Positions 12,043 to 20,725 of a DNA stretch of 64,000 nt are shown in pieces. The position numbers were made by a program, and so were the translations under genes. Position 1 is the first letter of the stretch. Each line of letters begins with the position of its first letter. This DNA comes from Paenibacillus sp. SYP-B3998 (GTDB lineage: Bacteria; Bacillota; Bacilli; Paenibacillales; NBRC-103111), in assembly GCF_010820665.1 (NCBI RefSeq), contig NZ_JAAIKC010000002.1, forward strand, positions 434,001-498,000. The letters run 5' to 3'. The notes below the pieces were generated by a model. It was given only the letters and a program-made list of their open reading frames with translations, made no database searches and was not told where the DNA came from.

Positions 12043-12828
12043 TTAGACCCCCAAAGTGGCGCCGCCATCCACACACAGATCATGCATCGTGATATGTTTG
12101 GCTTGATCTGAGACAAGAAAGACAACCGCATCTGCAATAGCCGAGGGTGCCGCTATCTTTTTCAGCGGGATTCCTACTCGGTATGTATCTAGAGAACCAG
12201 CGATCACTGCTTCGGCCCCATGCTCGTCTGACCAAAGTAAGCGCTGCATGGCCGTGTCTGTCGATCCGGGGGACACGACATTGCAGCGAATGTTGTGTTG
12301 GGCGTTTTCCAGCCCAAGACATTTGGTAAATTGGGTCGAAGCGGCTTTAGAAGCTGCGTAAGCTGACATATTCATACGCGGTACGCCTGCTGCATTGGAT
12401 CCGACCGTGACGACGGCCCCCGACTTACGGGGCACCATCCGCTTAATAACGGAACGGGAAACATAGAAAACACCCGTCGTATTGACTGCGAAAGTCAGCG
12501 CCCAGTCATCATTACTGAGCGTCTCGATTGAACCCATGCGCAGTATACCGGCTACGTTGACCAAAATTTCAATTGGCCCTAGGTCACGTTCGATGCGGTC
12601 CACGGCATCATCAACAGCTGCACTATCGCTTACATCCGCTGGGAAGGCAGCGGCTGAGTAACCGTTAGCGCGAAGCTCGCTTACCAGATGCTCCACTCCC
12701 TCTGCATGCTTATCTACTACAGCAACGAAGGCACCAAGCTCAGCAAGTGATCGTGCCACTGCTTCTCCAATCCCTTGCGCAGCACCTGTTATTAGAGCTA
12801 CCTTGCCTTTAATTCCCTTGCAATCCAT
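12043..12828 (-). CDS. dhbA: 2,3-dihydro-2,3-dihydroxybenzoate dehydrogenase (DhbA)
   Basis: A 261-residue short-chain dehydrogenase. The N-terminal NAD-binding [11 protein letters not shown] glycine motif, NVAGI, the catalytic SAYAASKAA (Tyr-x-x-x-Lys) and a C-terminal substrate loop are all present. It oxidises 2,3-dihydro-2,3-dihydroxybenzoate to 2,3-dihydroxybenzoate with NAD+. It is the first gene of the dhb operon, 70 nt downstream of a perfect Fur box, so iron repression of the whole unit is expected. Confidence 0.96.
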   Translation of the reverse strand: MDCKGIKGKVALITGAAQGIGEAVARSLAELGAFVAVVDKHAEGVEHLVSELRANGYSAAAFPADVSDSAAVDDAVDRIERDLGPIEILVNVAGILRMGSIETLSNDDWALTFAVNTTGVFYVSRSVIKRMVPRKSGAVVTVGSNAAGVPRMNMSAYAASKAASTQFTKCLGLENAQHNIRCNVVSPGSTDTAMQRLLWSDEHGAEAVIAGSLDTYRVGIPLKKIAAPSAIADAVVFLVSDQAKHITMHDLCVDGGATLGV

Positions 12829-13190
12829 TTCTCATTTCCTTTCCTTAGAGCAAAGCCCACAATCTAAAAAAATCCTCACTCTACAAAATGAATTAGTTGA
12901 TAATGATTATCATTTTCAATTAATGTAATCAATCATACTCAAATCAAGCTCTAAGGTCAAAGCTGATTTCAGCCCCTATTCGACCATTTTGGCCGATTCT
13001 CATTATTATTGATCACCTCTATTCTAAGTCCATCAAGCTTTTTTGGAATAATATCTAAATTAGTCTTTTATTTACTCTTTTTTTCGTTAATTGAGCTCTC
13101 GTAATGAGATCTTAAGAATCGCATTATGTATAAACAAGCTACTTCCTTCGAAAACGACCTCATTACGATACTCCGCTGCGTACGCTCATT
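12829..13190. other. dhb promoter region with long-spaced inverted repeat
   Basis: A gene-free stretch between the besA-like gene and dhbA. It contains the dhb Fur box (12898-12912). It also contains a 10-bp inverted repeat, TCGTAATGAG at 13099-13108 and CTCATTACGA at 13159-13168, separated by 50 bp, close to the end of the besA-like gene. I see no U-tract that would make this a standard terminator. The rest is AT-rich and I see no coding signal. Confidence 0.5.
12898..12912 (-). promoter_or_regulatory. Fur box of the dhb operon
   Basis: TGATAATGATTATCA, a perfect 7-1-7 inverted repeat matching the Bacillus Fur consensus, 70 bp upstream of dhbA. Fur-Fe(II) binding here would repress siderophore synthesis when iron is sufficient. 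Confidence 0.95.
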
Positions 13191-14057
13191 TCATGCATTA
13201 ACAGATAAAGAACGCCATCCAAATCGCAGAGCGCGGCTGATTAGAACAGGTAATACGGAGACATGACCTTCGTCCTCGAATTGCTTAAACTCCACACGTA
13301 ATCCCTGATTAGCAAGCTTAGATAAACGTTCAGAAAGCTCTTTCGCATTGTCATTCATACGACTTTTGTGACTACTCTCTAATTCACCTACTGTGAGCAG
13401 TAAGCCGATGTCCATTGAATTCTGCTCCATACGCAAAGTAAAATGCTGCTCTTCTTCAAGAAGGATTCGTTTGTTCCAATGAATGGATGGGCTTCCTGCT
13501 ATATAGCTCTGGAAGGCAGTAGGCTTCGTGAACAGCACATGCAGCACGAAGAGTCCTCCAAGCGAATGGCCAAAGATCATTTGTCTGTTGCTATCAATAG
13601 GGAAATCACGTTCGATTTCCGGCTTAAGCTCCTCTTCTATGAATGTTAAAAAAGCTTCAGCCCCGCCTTGTTCCGGCCATTCTGTCCCATCTGGTCTCTT
13701 AGGCAACTCTGAAACAGGCATTGGCAGTGTGTAATCGTAATAGCGTGCAGAAGCAAACGGAGCTTCCGTCTGATAACCGATGCCGACAACGATCGCAGGA
13801 ACAACCCCTGTCTTCTCAGGGCGACGTCCTTGTAAGCGCTGAGCCTCTACCATCGTTCCGAATACCGCATTGGCATCCAGCAAATAGATGACTGGGAACC
13901 CTGTAACAGGCGGTTCTTCGTCAGGTGTGTAGACAAAGATTCGGTAGTCACTATTTCCAACTCGCGATTGCATGACACGCTGTTCTGTCCCCGGTATTGT
14001 GACCTCGGTGCTGTCTTTCACCTTATTTACGGCCTCTACATTTGTTTGGAGAGCCAC
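13191..14057 (-). CDS. besA: Ferri-bacillibactin trilactone esterase, BesA-like
   Basis: An alpha/beta-hydrolase of the IroE/BesA esterase family, about 289 residues, which is BesA's usual size. It has the PVIYLLDANAVFG strand, nucleophile elbow GHSLGG near residue 160, an Asp/Glu-containing region and a late GHVSVLP histidine. It would hydrolyse the imported ferric trilactone to release iron in the cytoplasm. I prefer a GTG start at 14057, preceded at 10 nt by AGGAGG; an in-frame ATG at 14084 has only a poor site. A perfect Fur box and a TATAAT -10 lie just upstream, giving it its own promoter rather than membership of the uptake operon. Symbol is by resemblance. Confidence 0.82.
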   Translation of the reverse strand: MALQTNVEAVNKVKDSTEVTIPGTEQRVMQSRVGNSDYRIFVYTPDEEPPVTGFPVIYLLDANAVFGTMVEAQRLQGRRPEKTGVVPAIVVGIGYQTEAPFASARYYDYTLPMPVSELPKRPDGTEWPEQGGAEAFLTFIEEELKPEIERDFPIDSNRQMIFGHSLGGLFVLHVLFTKPTAFQSYIAGSPSIHWNKRILLEEEQHFTLRMEQNSMDIGLLLTVGELESSHKSRMNDNAKELSERLSKLANQGLRVEFKQFEDEGHVSVLPVLISRALRFGWRSLSVNA

Positions 14058-14099
14058 CTTGTGTATTCCTCCTCTACTACTCATCCACTACACAATAAA

Positions 14100-14126
14100 T
14101 GATAATGATTATCATTTCCAATTATA
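14100..14126 (-). promoter_or_regulatory. Fur box and -10 element upstream of the besA-like gene
   Basis: TGATAATGATTATCA at 14100-14114 is a perfect 7-1-7 Fur box. A minus-strand TATAAT (14121-14126) ends 6 bp upstream of it, so Fur would cover the transcription start. I do not see a good -35. Confidence 0.88.
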
Positions 14127-14147
14127 AAATACACATGCTTTACCGAC

Positions 14148-14255
14148 CATGGATGATATCCAGAATTGCTTTTGTACGATCTCCAGAGAAAATCATCGAT
14201 ATCTAGTTACCGATGAGCTCTTCGCTGAAAGTGGCATTTTCAGGCCAAAGGGCAT
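14148..14255 (-). pseudogene. Decayed 3' end of a Btr-like AraC regulator gene
   Basis: This non-coding stretch aligns by eye with the 3' end and immediate downstream sequence of the intact regulator at 18895-20508. Shared blocks include CATGGA, ATATCCAGAA, ACGATCTCCA and GCCAAAGGG/GCCAAGGG in the same order and spacing. Stop codons interrupt the regulator frame. In both places the block is followed, on the transcribed side, by a Fur box and then an iron gene. I infer that the besA-like gene once had its own adjacent regulator copy, now lost. The similarity is patchy, so confidence is moderate. Confidence 0.5.
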
Positions 14256-14367
14256 TTTAGCTATACAAAAAACTCTCCTTAAGACTACAAGTAAGGTTCA
14301 TCTTATGGATGTCCTTTTGCTTATCGACCGTAAGGAGAGAATATGGGAAAAGCCAACTGTGATAGCT

Positions 14368-15396
14368 TCAACTTCTTTTTTTGTTCAGATAAAGCAAATA
14401 GATGAAATAAGGGACTCCAATAATAGAAACAACGATGCCCACTGGTAATTCTACCGGAGCAAAGAGCATTTTCCCGATAAAATCAGAAACCATGACCAGG
14501 AGTGCACCGACGATGCCACATACGGGGATGATTCGCTTATGCGCGTTCCCGACAAGACGCCTTGCGATATGCGGAGCCATTAAACCAATAAAACCAATGC
14601 CGCCAGAGACAGACACGCATGCGCTCACAACACCGATACTGCTTAACAATAGGATGCCTTTCTCTTTCTCCGAAGACACGCCAATACTTCTTACGCTATC
14701 TTCATCCAGTCGAAACAAATCAAGAATATAAGATCTTCTAACAATAATCGGAATCAGTATCAGCAACCACGGTAATATGGAAACAATATATTTCCAATTC
14801 GCATTGTAGATGCTGCCCGAAGTCCATACCGCTGCCATCTCAAAATCTTTGGCATTCATTTTCAACGTTAAAAAAAGCGAAATCGCCCCTAAACCGGATG
14901 CAATCGCGATCCCAGTCAATAGAAGTCGTTGCGGCTCCAACCTGCCATTTTTCCAGGAAAACACATAAATAAGAAGCGCTGCGGTCAGTCCGCCTACCAA
15001 GCCAAATAGCGGCATAGCCAGAATGGACGCCCACCCGCTTCCTTTGATCTGACCTTGATAGAAAAATAAAAAAATGACCATGGCCGCTCCGGATCCTGCA
15101 TTGATTCCTAATATCCCGGGATCTGCCAACCCGTTTCTCGTTACGCTCTGAATGACTGCACCTGAAATACCTAGGCCTACTCCAACAAGCCCAGCAATGA
15201 CGATCCGAGGCAGACGAAACTCAAAGATAACCAGATCCTGATCTGGTTTCGGGTCTATTCGCAGCAAGGTTCGAATAACATCCATGACCGTAATGTCGAA
15301 AGCGCCATTCGTCAAACTCATATACACGGTAAGTAAAATAAGACCACTTCCAACGATCAGCACCGTTGCATAACTTCGCTTGTAAGCACTACGCAT
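14368..15396 (-). CDS. feuC: Iron-siderophore ABC permease, FecCD family (FeuC-like)
   Basis: A 342-residue polytopic membrane protein of the FecCD/BtuC permease family, with about nine or ten hydrophobic helices. Family motifs seen are RLPRIVIAGLVGVGLGISGAVIQSVTRNGLADPGILG and the coupling-helix region GFIGLMAPHIARRLVGNAHK (the first spans about 30-40% into the N-terminal half). It forms the heterodimeric channel with the preceding permease and overlaps it by 8 nt. It is the last gene of the uptake operon; no ATPase gene follows. FeuC identity is from gene order and resemblance. Confidence 0.92.
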   Translation of the reverse strand: MRSAYKRSYATVLIVGSGLILLTVYMSLTNGAFDITVMDVIRTLLRIDPKPDQDLVIFEFRLPRIVIAGLVGVGLGISGAVIQSVTRNGLADPGILGINAGSGAAMVIFLFFYQGQIKGSGWASILAMPLFGLVGGLTAALLIYVFSWKNGRLEPQRLLLTGIAIASGLGAISLFLTLKMNAKDFEMAAVWTSGSIYNANWKYIVSILPWLLILIPIIVRRSYILDLFRLDEDSVRSIGVSSEKEKGILLLSSIGVVSACVSVSGGIGFIGLMAPHIARRLVGNAHKRIIPVCGIVGALLVMVSDFIGKMLFAPVELPVGIVVSIIGVPYFIYLLYLNKKRS

Positions 15397-16396
15397 GCTT
15401 CCCGCCTCCTCTCGTTCTTACGAGATAAAGGAAAAAAGGAACGCCAATGATCGCAGTGACAACGCCAATTGGCATCTCAAAGGGATAATTAAGAAAGCGG
15501 CTGAGCACATCGCAAAGCGCTAGGAACACCCCTCCAAGCAAACCGGCGCAAGGAATAATCCATTTGTACTCGACTCCAATCAAAAACCGTGCGATATGAG
15601 GAACAATAAGTCCTACAAAGCCGATTTTACCTGCAAGCGCTACCGATATTCCTGTAAGAATAACAACACTTAAGGTAGCCAACAGCTTAATAAGCACCGT
15701 TTTTTGTCCCAAATTCACAGCAATATCTTCACCCAGCGCAAGAACTGAGACCGATTTGGATATCCAGATTGCAATCAAAATGCCGACCACCGCAAAGGGA
15801 ATCGCCAGCTTAATGAGTCCTGGGTCCATCTGATGCAGCCTCGCATTGTACCAAAAGCTAATATTTTGCGATATTTGAAAATAAGTCGATAACGCTGCGG
15901 AAATGCTGCTTAGAAACGTACCAATAATCGTACCCAAGATCGCCATTCGAACCGGCGAGAGTCCTCCCGGCAGAAGAGAGGCCAATCCGAAAACAATAGC
16001 AATACTAAGCGCCGAACCCATAAATGAGTAAACTATCATTTCCATAGAGGAAGCATTCGGCATGAAAATCATACAGATTGTAATTGCAAAAGCCGAACCG
16101 TCAGAAACGCCCATAATGGAAGGGGAAGCCAGATAATTTCTTGTTATCCCTTGCATCAGCGCTCCCGATATAGCTAGAAAAGCTCCAATCAGCAGAGCCC
16201 CGATCACTCTAGGAAATCGGGACTGCATAATAATCTGATGATTCACATTCCCCGCATCAAAATGGAACAGCGCATCACGAATCGTGCCTAGCTCAATGTG
16301 CTTAGCTCCATAAAGGATCGACAAGATCATGGTGAACACAATGAAAAACGGTGAACTGCCTATGATCAAGACATATGCAGGAATTTTTATTCGCAT
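15389..16396 (-). CDS. feuB: Iron-siderophore ABC permease, FecCD family (FeuB-like)
   Basis: A 335-residue FecCD permease. It has the SRFPRVIGALLIGAFL segment followed by GALMQGITRNYLASPSIMG, and the ATPase-contact region GFVGLIVPHIARFL near residue 270. It pairs with the FeuC-like permease. It starts 10 nt after the binding-protein gene and ends overlapping the next permease. Its own ribosome binding site is weak (AAGTGAG), suggesting translational coupling to the binding-protein gene. Confidence 0.92.
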   Translation of the reverse strand: MRIKIPAYVLIIGSSPFFIVFTMILSILYGAKHIELGTIRDALFHFDAGNVNHQIIMQSRFPRVIGALLIGAFLAISGALMQGITRNYLASPSIMGVSDGSAFAITICMIFMPNASSMEMIVYSFMGSALSIAIVFGLASLLPGGLSPVRMAILGTIIGTFLSSISAALSTYFQISQNISFWYNARLHQMDPGLIKLAIPFAVVGILIAIWISKSVSVLALGEDIAVNLGQKTVLIKLLATLSVVILTGISVALAGKIGFVGLIVPHIARFLIGVEYKWIIPCAGLLGGVFLALCDVLSRFLNYPFEMPIGVVTAIIGVPFFLYLVRTRGGGKHA

Positions 16397-16406
16397 ATCA
16401 TTCGGC

Positions 16407-17432
16407 TCACTTCGTTTGAACTAACTTACTATTTTTCACAGCTTCCAAGAACGAAATTTTACTGTAAGCCGTACCGCCTTGTGCAATCGGATCTACCAAG
16501 TTCGTATATAAATTGCCACTCTTGTTGGCATTTATGCTTTTCCATATTGGATTACTTTTCAACTCATCGAAGATTTTAGGCGTATCTTTATTTTCTTCTT
16601 CTGAAAATTGAACGAACAGAAAATCCGGATTAATCTCAGACAATTTTTCCATTGAGATGAGTTGCTGCGCCTTCGCTTGTTTCACTTCTTCTGGAACAGT
16701 AGCCCCTAGCTCCGCATAAATGGATGGGTTGAAGAATACATCTGCCGGATATATGAACATGCTGCCTGCTCGTACGCGAATAGCCAGAACCTTTTTATCC
16801 TTTAAGACTGGTCCAATCTTTTCTTTGAGCACTTTGAGCTCATCCTTATAGGATTGCAGCGATTTCTTCGCTTCCTCCTGCTTTCCTGCAATCTCTCCAA
16901 GCAAATTCAGGTTTGTTTCCCAATCTGTAGAAATATGTGATACAGGAATCGTTGTGGCTACCTTGCTCAATTTCTCTATCGCTTCAGCTGGGAACTTAGT
17001 GCTGCTCAAAATAACATCCGGTTTAAGCTTTAGAATCGCTTCGATGTTGGGCTGGGACTTCTCCCCGATCCCTTCAACACCTTGTGTAATTTTGGCAAAC
17101 ATCGGCGGGAATTTACCGCCTACAGTTGAAGCTCCGGTCGGTTTAACACCAAGCACCAATGCATCTTCCATCGACTCGATCGAGCCAGCGATAACAATCT
17201 TCTCTGCTTTGGCCGGAACCACATACTCTTTACCCAAATAACTGATTTTTCTTGAAGCATTAACAGCGCTTGCTGGACTAGCGGAAGGATTGCTGCTAGC
17301 AGCAGTTTCACTTTTCGGACTTGCGGATGTTGCGTTGGTCGGCTTGACCTCCTCCTTAGCCCCACAAGCTGTTAATCCCATTATCATGACAGACGCCAAA
17401 CCTAATGCCCATACTTTGTTTTTCATTGTCAA
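16407..17432 (-). CDS. feuA: Siderophore-binding lipoprotein (FeuA-like)
   Basis: A 341-residue class III (FecB/FhuD-type) substrate-binding protein. A signal peptide ends in the lipobox LTAC-G near residue 22, followed by a low-complexity Ser/Ala/Pro linker to about residue 62, then the binding fold with LGVKPTGAS and KLKPDVILSS. It would capture ferric bacillibactin outside the membrane and deliver it to the two permeases. The TTG start at 17432 overlaps the esterase stop by 4 nt and has AGAGG at 7 nt; an ATG two codons later is the alternative. Confidence 0.93.
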   Translation of the reverse strand: MTMKNKVWALGLASVMIMGLTACGAKEEVKPTNATSASPKSETAASSNPSASPASAVNASRKISYLGKEYVVPAKAEKIVIAGSIESMEDALVLGVKPTGASTVGGKFPPMFAKITQGVEGIGEKSQPNIEAILKLKPDVILSSTKFPAEAIEKLSKVATTIPVSHISTDWETNLNLLGEIAGKQEEAKKSLQSYKDELKVLKEKIGPVLKDKKVLAIRVRAGSMFIYPADVFFNPSIYAELGATVPEEVKQAKAQQLISMEKLSEINPDFLFVQFSEEENKDTPKIFDELKSNPIWKSINANKSGNLYTNLVDPIAQGGTAYSKISFLEAVKNSKLVQTK

Positions 17433-18202
17433 TTAAACCCCTCTCTATCATCATGCCTTGGAAACATCCATTTCAGAGCTTCCGGAAATCGTTTCGTAAA
17501 ATATCGCCATTCATGCGTCGCACCTTTTTCAATGTTCAGACACACGTTCTCATGCGGATAGCCATGTTCCAGAAGTAACTGAAAAACTTCTTCATTTCTA
17601 GCAACCATATCCTTTTGGATGTTCGTCTTGCCTGCTCCCTCAGCACCACCCACATACATATATACCCTGCGATCCGTCGCTCGAGGCGTTTCTTTCTTCA
17701 TATAAGCCGTAAAACCTTCGAACCAAAATGACCCAGAGATCGAACCGATTCTCCCGAACACGGTAGGCTGTAAATTAGCTGCATACATAGAAATAAGTCC
17801 GCCAAAAGAGGCTCCAATCATGCCCGTATGATCTGCATCCGTTTTTGTACGATGCTCTTGGTCGATATAAGGTTTAAGTTCATCTACGATAAAAGAAACA
17901 TACTCAGAACCTCTACCACCAAAATCAGGAAACCTATCCGCCAACGCTTTGGACGACCAAGGCGTATATTCGTCGATTCGATGTTTGGGCTGTATACCCA
18001 CTAGTATCAATTGTTCAAGCGCTTCTTTTGCAAACATGTCCTCCAGGACGGCCAAGGAGTTACTTTGCAGAGGATCGAACAAGTCTTCCCCGTCTTGTAC
18101 ATAAACTACCGGAAATTTGGCTCCGATTGTCTGGTAGCTGGGTGGAAGATAGATAGCAATTCTTCTACCCTTGAATGATTGCGTCGTAATCGTCCCGTTC
18201 AT
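17429..18202 (-). CDS. Esterase of the enterochelin-esterase family (YbbA-like)
   Basis: A 257-residue alpha/beta-hydrolase with PVVYVQDGEDLFD, the nucleophile motif GASFGG near residue 133, and a C-terminal HEWRYF histidine region. These features match the enterochelin esterase/YbbA family. It sits in the uptake operon, 3 nt after the nitroreductase gene and overlapping the binding-protein gene, as YbbA accompanies FeuABC in Bacillus. It probably hydrolyses siderophore ester bonds and is distinct in sequence from the BesA-like esterase 3.3 kb downstream, so the locus has two esterases. Confidence 0.85.
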   Translation of the reverse strand: MNGTITTQSFKGRRIAIYLPPSYQTIGAKFPVVYVQDGEDLFDPLQSNSLAVLEDMFAKEALEQLILVGIQPKHRIDEYTPWSSKALADRFPDFGGRGSEYVSFIVDELKPYIDQEHRTKTDADHTGMIGASFGGLISMYAANLQPTVFGRIGSISGSFWFEGFTAYMKKETPRATDRRVYMYVGGAEGAGKTNIQKDMVARNEEVFQLLLEHGYPHENVCLNIEKGATHEWRYFTKRFPEALKWMFPRHDDREGFN

Positions 18203-18205
18203 CGA

Positions 18206-18772
18206 TCATGCCTCATTATATAAAGTAACGAGTTGTGCGGCAGGTATTCGGTCTTTTGCTGCTGGAATCTGGGCTGGATATCCAATGTGCAGATTACCAA
18301 TTGCTTTTTCGCCCGGCTGGATACCCATTGCTTCACGGAACGTTGGATCTTGGAGCCAACCATAAGTTTCCCAAATCAATCCAATCCCCTTCTCCCATGC
18401 AAGCAAGCTAAAATTGTGAATCACACAGCTCGTCGAAGCATAGTCTTCTTCCCGTACAATAGGATCGGAGTCTTCCTTCATGAGAACGGTCATGAACATT
18501 GGAATGGCCATAATTTTTTTGTAAAATCTTTCGCCGACTTCCTTCTTTTTTGATGGGTCAACTTCCCTGTTCTCTTTCAAGCTTCTAACAGCTTCAGCAA
18601 GCTTTTTACGTCCCTCGCCGTAGGTAACTATAAAACGCCAGGGCTGAGTCATATGATAATTGGGTACCCATACGGCGGTATCCAGTATTTCAATGACAAG
18701 ATCAGGAGACACAGGACGATCCTCAAAGCTATGAACCGATCTGCGTTCCCTTAATAATTGAAATAATTCCAC
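18206..18772 (-). CDS. Nitroreductase-family flavoprotein in iron-uptake operon
   Basis: A 188-residue nitroreductase-like protein. The N-terminal RRSVHSFEDRPV and WVPNYHMTQPWRF motifs bind FMN in this family, and the C-terminal GIQPGEKAIGNLHIGYP segment is also typical. It is the first gene after a pair of Fur boxes and is followed at 3 nt by the esterase gene. A role in reducing the ferric siderophore or released Fe(III) is a reasonable inference from context, but family members reduce many substrates. It is not part of the B. subtilis feu operon as I know it. Confidence 0.85.
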   Translation of the reverse strand: MELFQLLRERRSVHSFEDRPVSPDLVIEILDTAVWVPNYHMTQPWRFIVTYGEGRKKLAEAVRSLKENREVDPSKKKEVGERFYKKIMAIPMFMTVLMKEDSDPIVREEDYASTSCVIHNFSLLAWEKGIGLIWETYGWLQDPTFREAMGIQPGEKAIGNLHIGYPAQIPAAKDRIPAAQLVTLYNEA

Positions 18773-18807
18773 AACATACCCCCAAATAATTAAGCCTTAG
18801 CTGCCTT

Positions 18808-18843
18808 TGAAAATAATTATCATTTCACTGATAAACATTCTCA
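18808..18843 (-). promoter_or_regulatory. Twin Fur boxes before the uptake operon
   Basis: TGAAAATAATTATCA at 18808-18822 matches the 7-1-7 consensus at 14 of 15 positions. TGATAAACATTCTCA at 18829-18843 matches at 13 of 15. They are offset by 21 bp, two helical turns. A minus-strand TATAAT lies at 18849-18854 just upstream. The pair controls the nitroreductase-esterase-feuABC unit. Confidence 0.82.
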
Positions 18844-18894
18844 TTAAGATTATAAACGACGTCCTCCTCTTCGAACATGGACAATATCCAGAAA

Positions 18895-20508
18895 TCAATT
18901 TGGACGATCTCCATATAAGTGTCTAAGCACATCGTCGATCATCCGTTCACTGGCGCTGGCGGAATATTCTCGCCAAGGGTCTGAAGATATCACATAGGCA
19001 TGATTCCTCCGAACTGCTTTTAAATCCCGCCATAATGGAGAGGTTTGAAGGGATTGCCAATGGCTTAATGACTCCGGCTCGTGGCACACATTCACTAAAA
19101 TCCGATCAGGGTCGTATGCAGCCAATTCTTCTGCTGTAATCAATTGATTATAGGCTGTTGGATTGAATCCGTTAGGGCAATTCAGTTGTAAATCATGGTA
19201 AAGCACATCCCGCATCCCTCGCGTTGGACATATATTACACCTATTCTTAAAAATGCTCATAATGAGAACCGTATCGTCTCTGAGTTCCCGATTCAGCTGC
19301 TCTCTGGCAAATTTTACTTTTCGATCATATTTGTGTAGCCAAGCATCCGCTTCTTGTGAAGCGCCAACAAACTGGGCCGTCAGTTGCAGTTGCTCCCTCC
19401 AATTCTTTTCCTTCCATGGAACGAAGAATACAGGCGCTACTTTCTCCAGCTTTTCTTTCTCATGCAGATGCAGGTCATCACGGCTGCTGATCACCATATC
19501 CGGATCAGCCCGGATAAGCGCTTCAATATTCGATTCCCAGTCTTCATTGAAACGGTAAGCGCTAAGATGTATAGGAATATCCATCCGGTACATTTTATGA
19601 TAGTAAGCCGTCCATTTCGGGTGAAGCGGAGCCGCGTAAGGAATCATTTTTAGTGCAAGCAATTGACCGATGATGGGAGTCGTATAGGCGACAATTTTAC
19701 GACGACGGTTTTTCATATAAGCAGTTGGCGACACCCCAACCTCTTGCTTGAACTTGCGACTAAAATAGAACTCATCGTTATAGCCGACTTGGTGAGCAAT
19801 ATCGCGTAAGCGAGCGTCCGACTGTACCATGAATTGCTTGGCGGAGTTGACCCTTACTTCCGTAACATAATCAATGGTACTTTTCCCATAGGTCTTCTTA
19901 AATAAATCCACATAATACTTGGGACTGATTTCCGCCATACGTGCCAATTGCTCAATGTTCAAATTCTCGTGATAATGGCTATCTATATAAGCTTTGGTTC
20001 GATCCAACGCTGTTCGTGAGTCGGACTCAGGCCGAAGGCGCACATTTTTCATTATGCCATATAACAATTCCTGAAAGGTAGACTGCCCGCGAAATCGTTC
20101 TAAAGGCTGTTCACTTCGGCAATAGGTAAGCATCAAATCACATAACATGCTCATCTGATTGTCCGGGTAAACTTGGACTTCCCCTTTTAGTAGCCCCCCC
20201 TTTTTAGAGGCTGAATCCCCACTAACATCGAACTTGATCACATAGAGTTCCAATTCCTCATCTGCTCCCAAGGTTACTCCAATGGTCTGTCCTGGCAATG
20301 CGATATGTACGGCATCCTGCCTTAATCGGTAGTCATGTAAATCAACCGTTAATCGGCCCAAGCCATTCTTAACAATAATCAAGGCATGCGATTGAATGAG
20401 CTGATGCTCCATCCGACCCTCGCGCAGCCATTCGATACTCCGAAGTTTAAACCATATTTCGTCCAGAAAATCATATATAGGTTCATCATGAAGAAGTGTA
20501 TGCAGCAA
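18895..20508 (-). CDS. btr: AraC-family regulator fused to a siderophore-binding domain (Btr-like)
   Basis: About 537 residues in three parts. Residues 1-160 are an AraC-type N-terminal sensor/cupin region. Residues 170-270 hold the double helix-turn-helix (NIEQLARMAEISPKYYVDLF and DIAHQVGYNDEFYFSRKFK). Residues 275-540 are a FecB-like periplasmic-binding fold without a signal peptide, so it acts in the cytoplasm. This architecture matches Btr, which activates feu transcription on sensing bacillibactin. I prefer a TTG start at 20508, after GAGAGGGGTG, over an upstream in-frame TTG at 20526 that lies before that site. A perfect Fur box is 28 bp upstream, so the activator is itself iron-repressed. 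Confidence 0.9.
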   Translation of the reverse strand: MLHTLLHDEPIYDFLDEIWFKLRSIEWLREGRMEHQLIQSHALIIVKNGLGRLTVDLHDYRLRQDAVHIALPGQTIGVTLGADEELELYVIKFDVSGDSASKKGGLLKGEVQVYPDNQMSMLCDLMLTYCRSEQPLERFRGQSTFQELLYGIMKNVRLRPESDSRTALDRTKAYIDSHYHENLNIEQLARMAEISPKYYVDLFKKTYGKSTIDYVTEVRVNSAKQFMVQSDARLRDIAHQVGYNDEFYFSRKFKQEVGVSPTAYMKNRRRKIVAYTTPIIGQLLALKMIPYAAPLHPKWTAYYHKMYRMDIPIHLSAYRFNEDWESNIEALIRADPDMVISSRDDLHLHEKEKLEKVAPVFFVPWKEKNWREQLQLTAQFVGASQEADAWLHKYDRKVKFAREQLNRELRDDTVLIMSIFKNRCNICPTRGMRDVLYHDLQLNCPNGFNPTAYNQLITAEELAAYDPDRILVNVCHEPESLSHWQSLQTSPLWRDLKAVRRNHAYVISSDPWREYSASASERMIDDVLRHLYGDRPN

Positions 20509-20535
20509 AATGAACACCCCTCTCAAATTTGAAAA

Positions 20536-20550
20536 TGATAATCATTATCA
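20536..20550 (-). promoter_or_regulatory. Fur box of the Btr-like regulator gene
   Basis: TGATAATCATTATCA, a perfect 7-1-7 inverted repeat, 28 bp upstream of the preferred start of the regulator gene. Confidence 0.95.
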
Positions 20551-20643
20551 TATAATGAACTTAGCATATTGAAGGAATAACGGTCAAGCAGAAGCTACTA
20601 CGTAAGCATATTTGCAATAAGTATACGCATGCTTCTCAATAAA

Positions 20644-20683
20644 TAAAACGACTCTGTTCGCGTTTCCTGCGATAGAGTCGTTT
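20644..20683 (-). terminator. Rho-independent terminator after the EamA gene
   Basis: AAAACGACTCT (20644-20654) pairs with AGAGTCGTTTT (20673-20683), with a short inner stem in the loop. On the minus strand the stem is followed by a T-rich tail. It lies 43 nt past the EamA stop and insulates it from the regulator gene; the symmetric arms could also work in the other direction. Confidence 0.85.
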
Positions 20684-20725
20684 TACTTATTTAAAAGCGC
20701 AAGATTTTAAAATGATGAGCAAGCA

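Noticed and set aside
14149-14448. A 99-codon plus-strand open frame between the besA-like and feuC-like genes
   Set aside because: It covers the decayed regulator end and antisense feuC sequence, with no ribosome binding site or protein-like motif.
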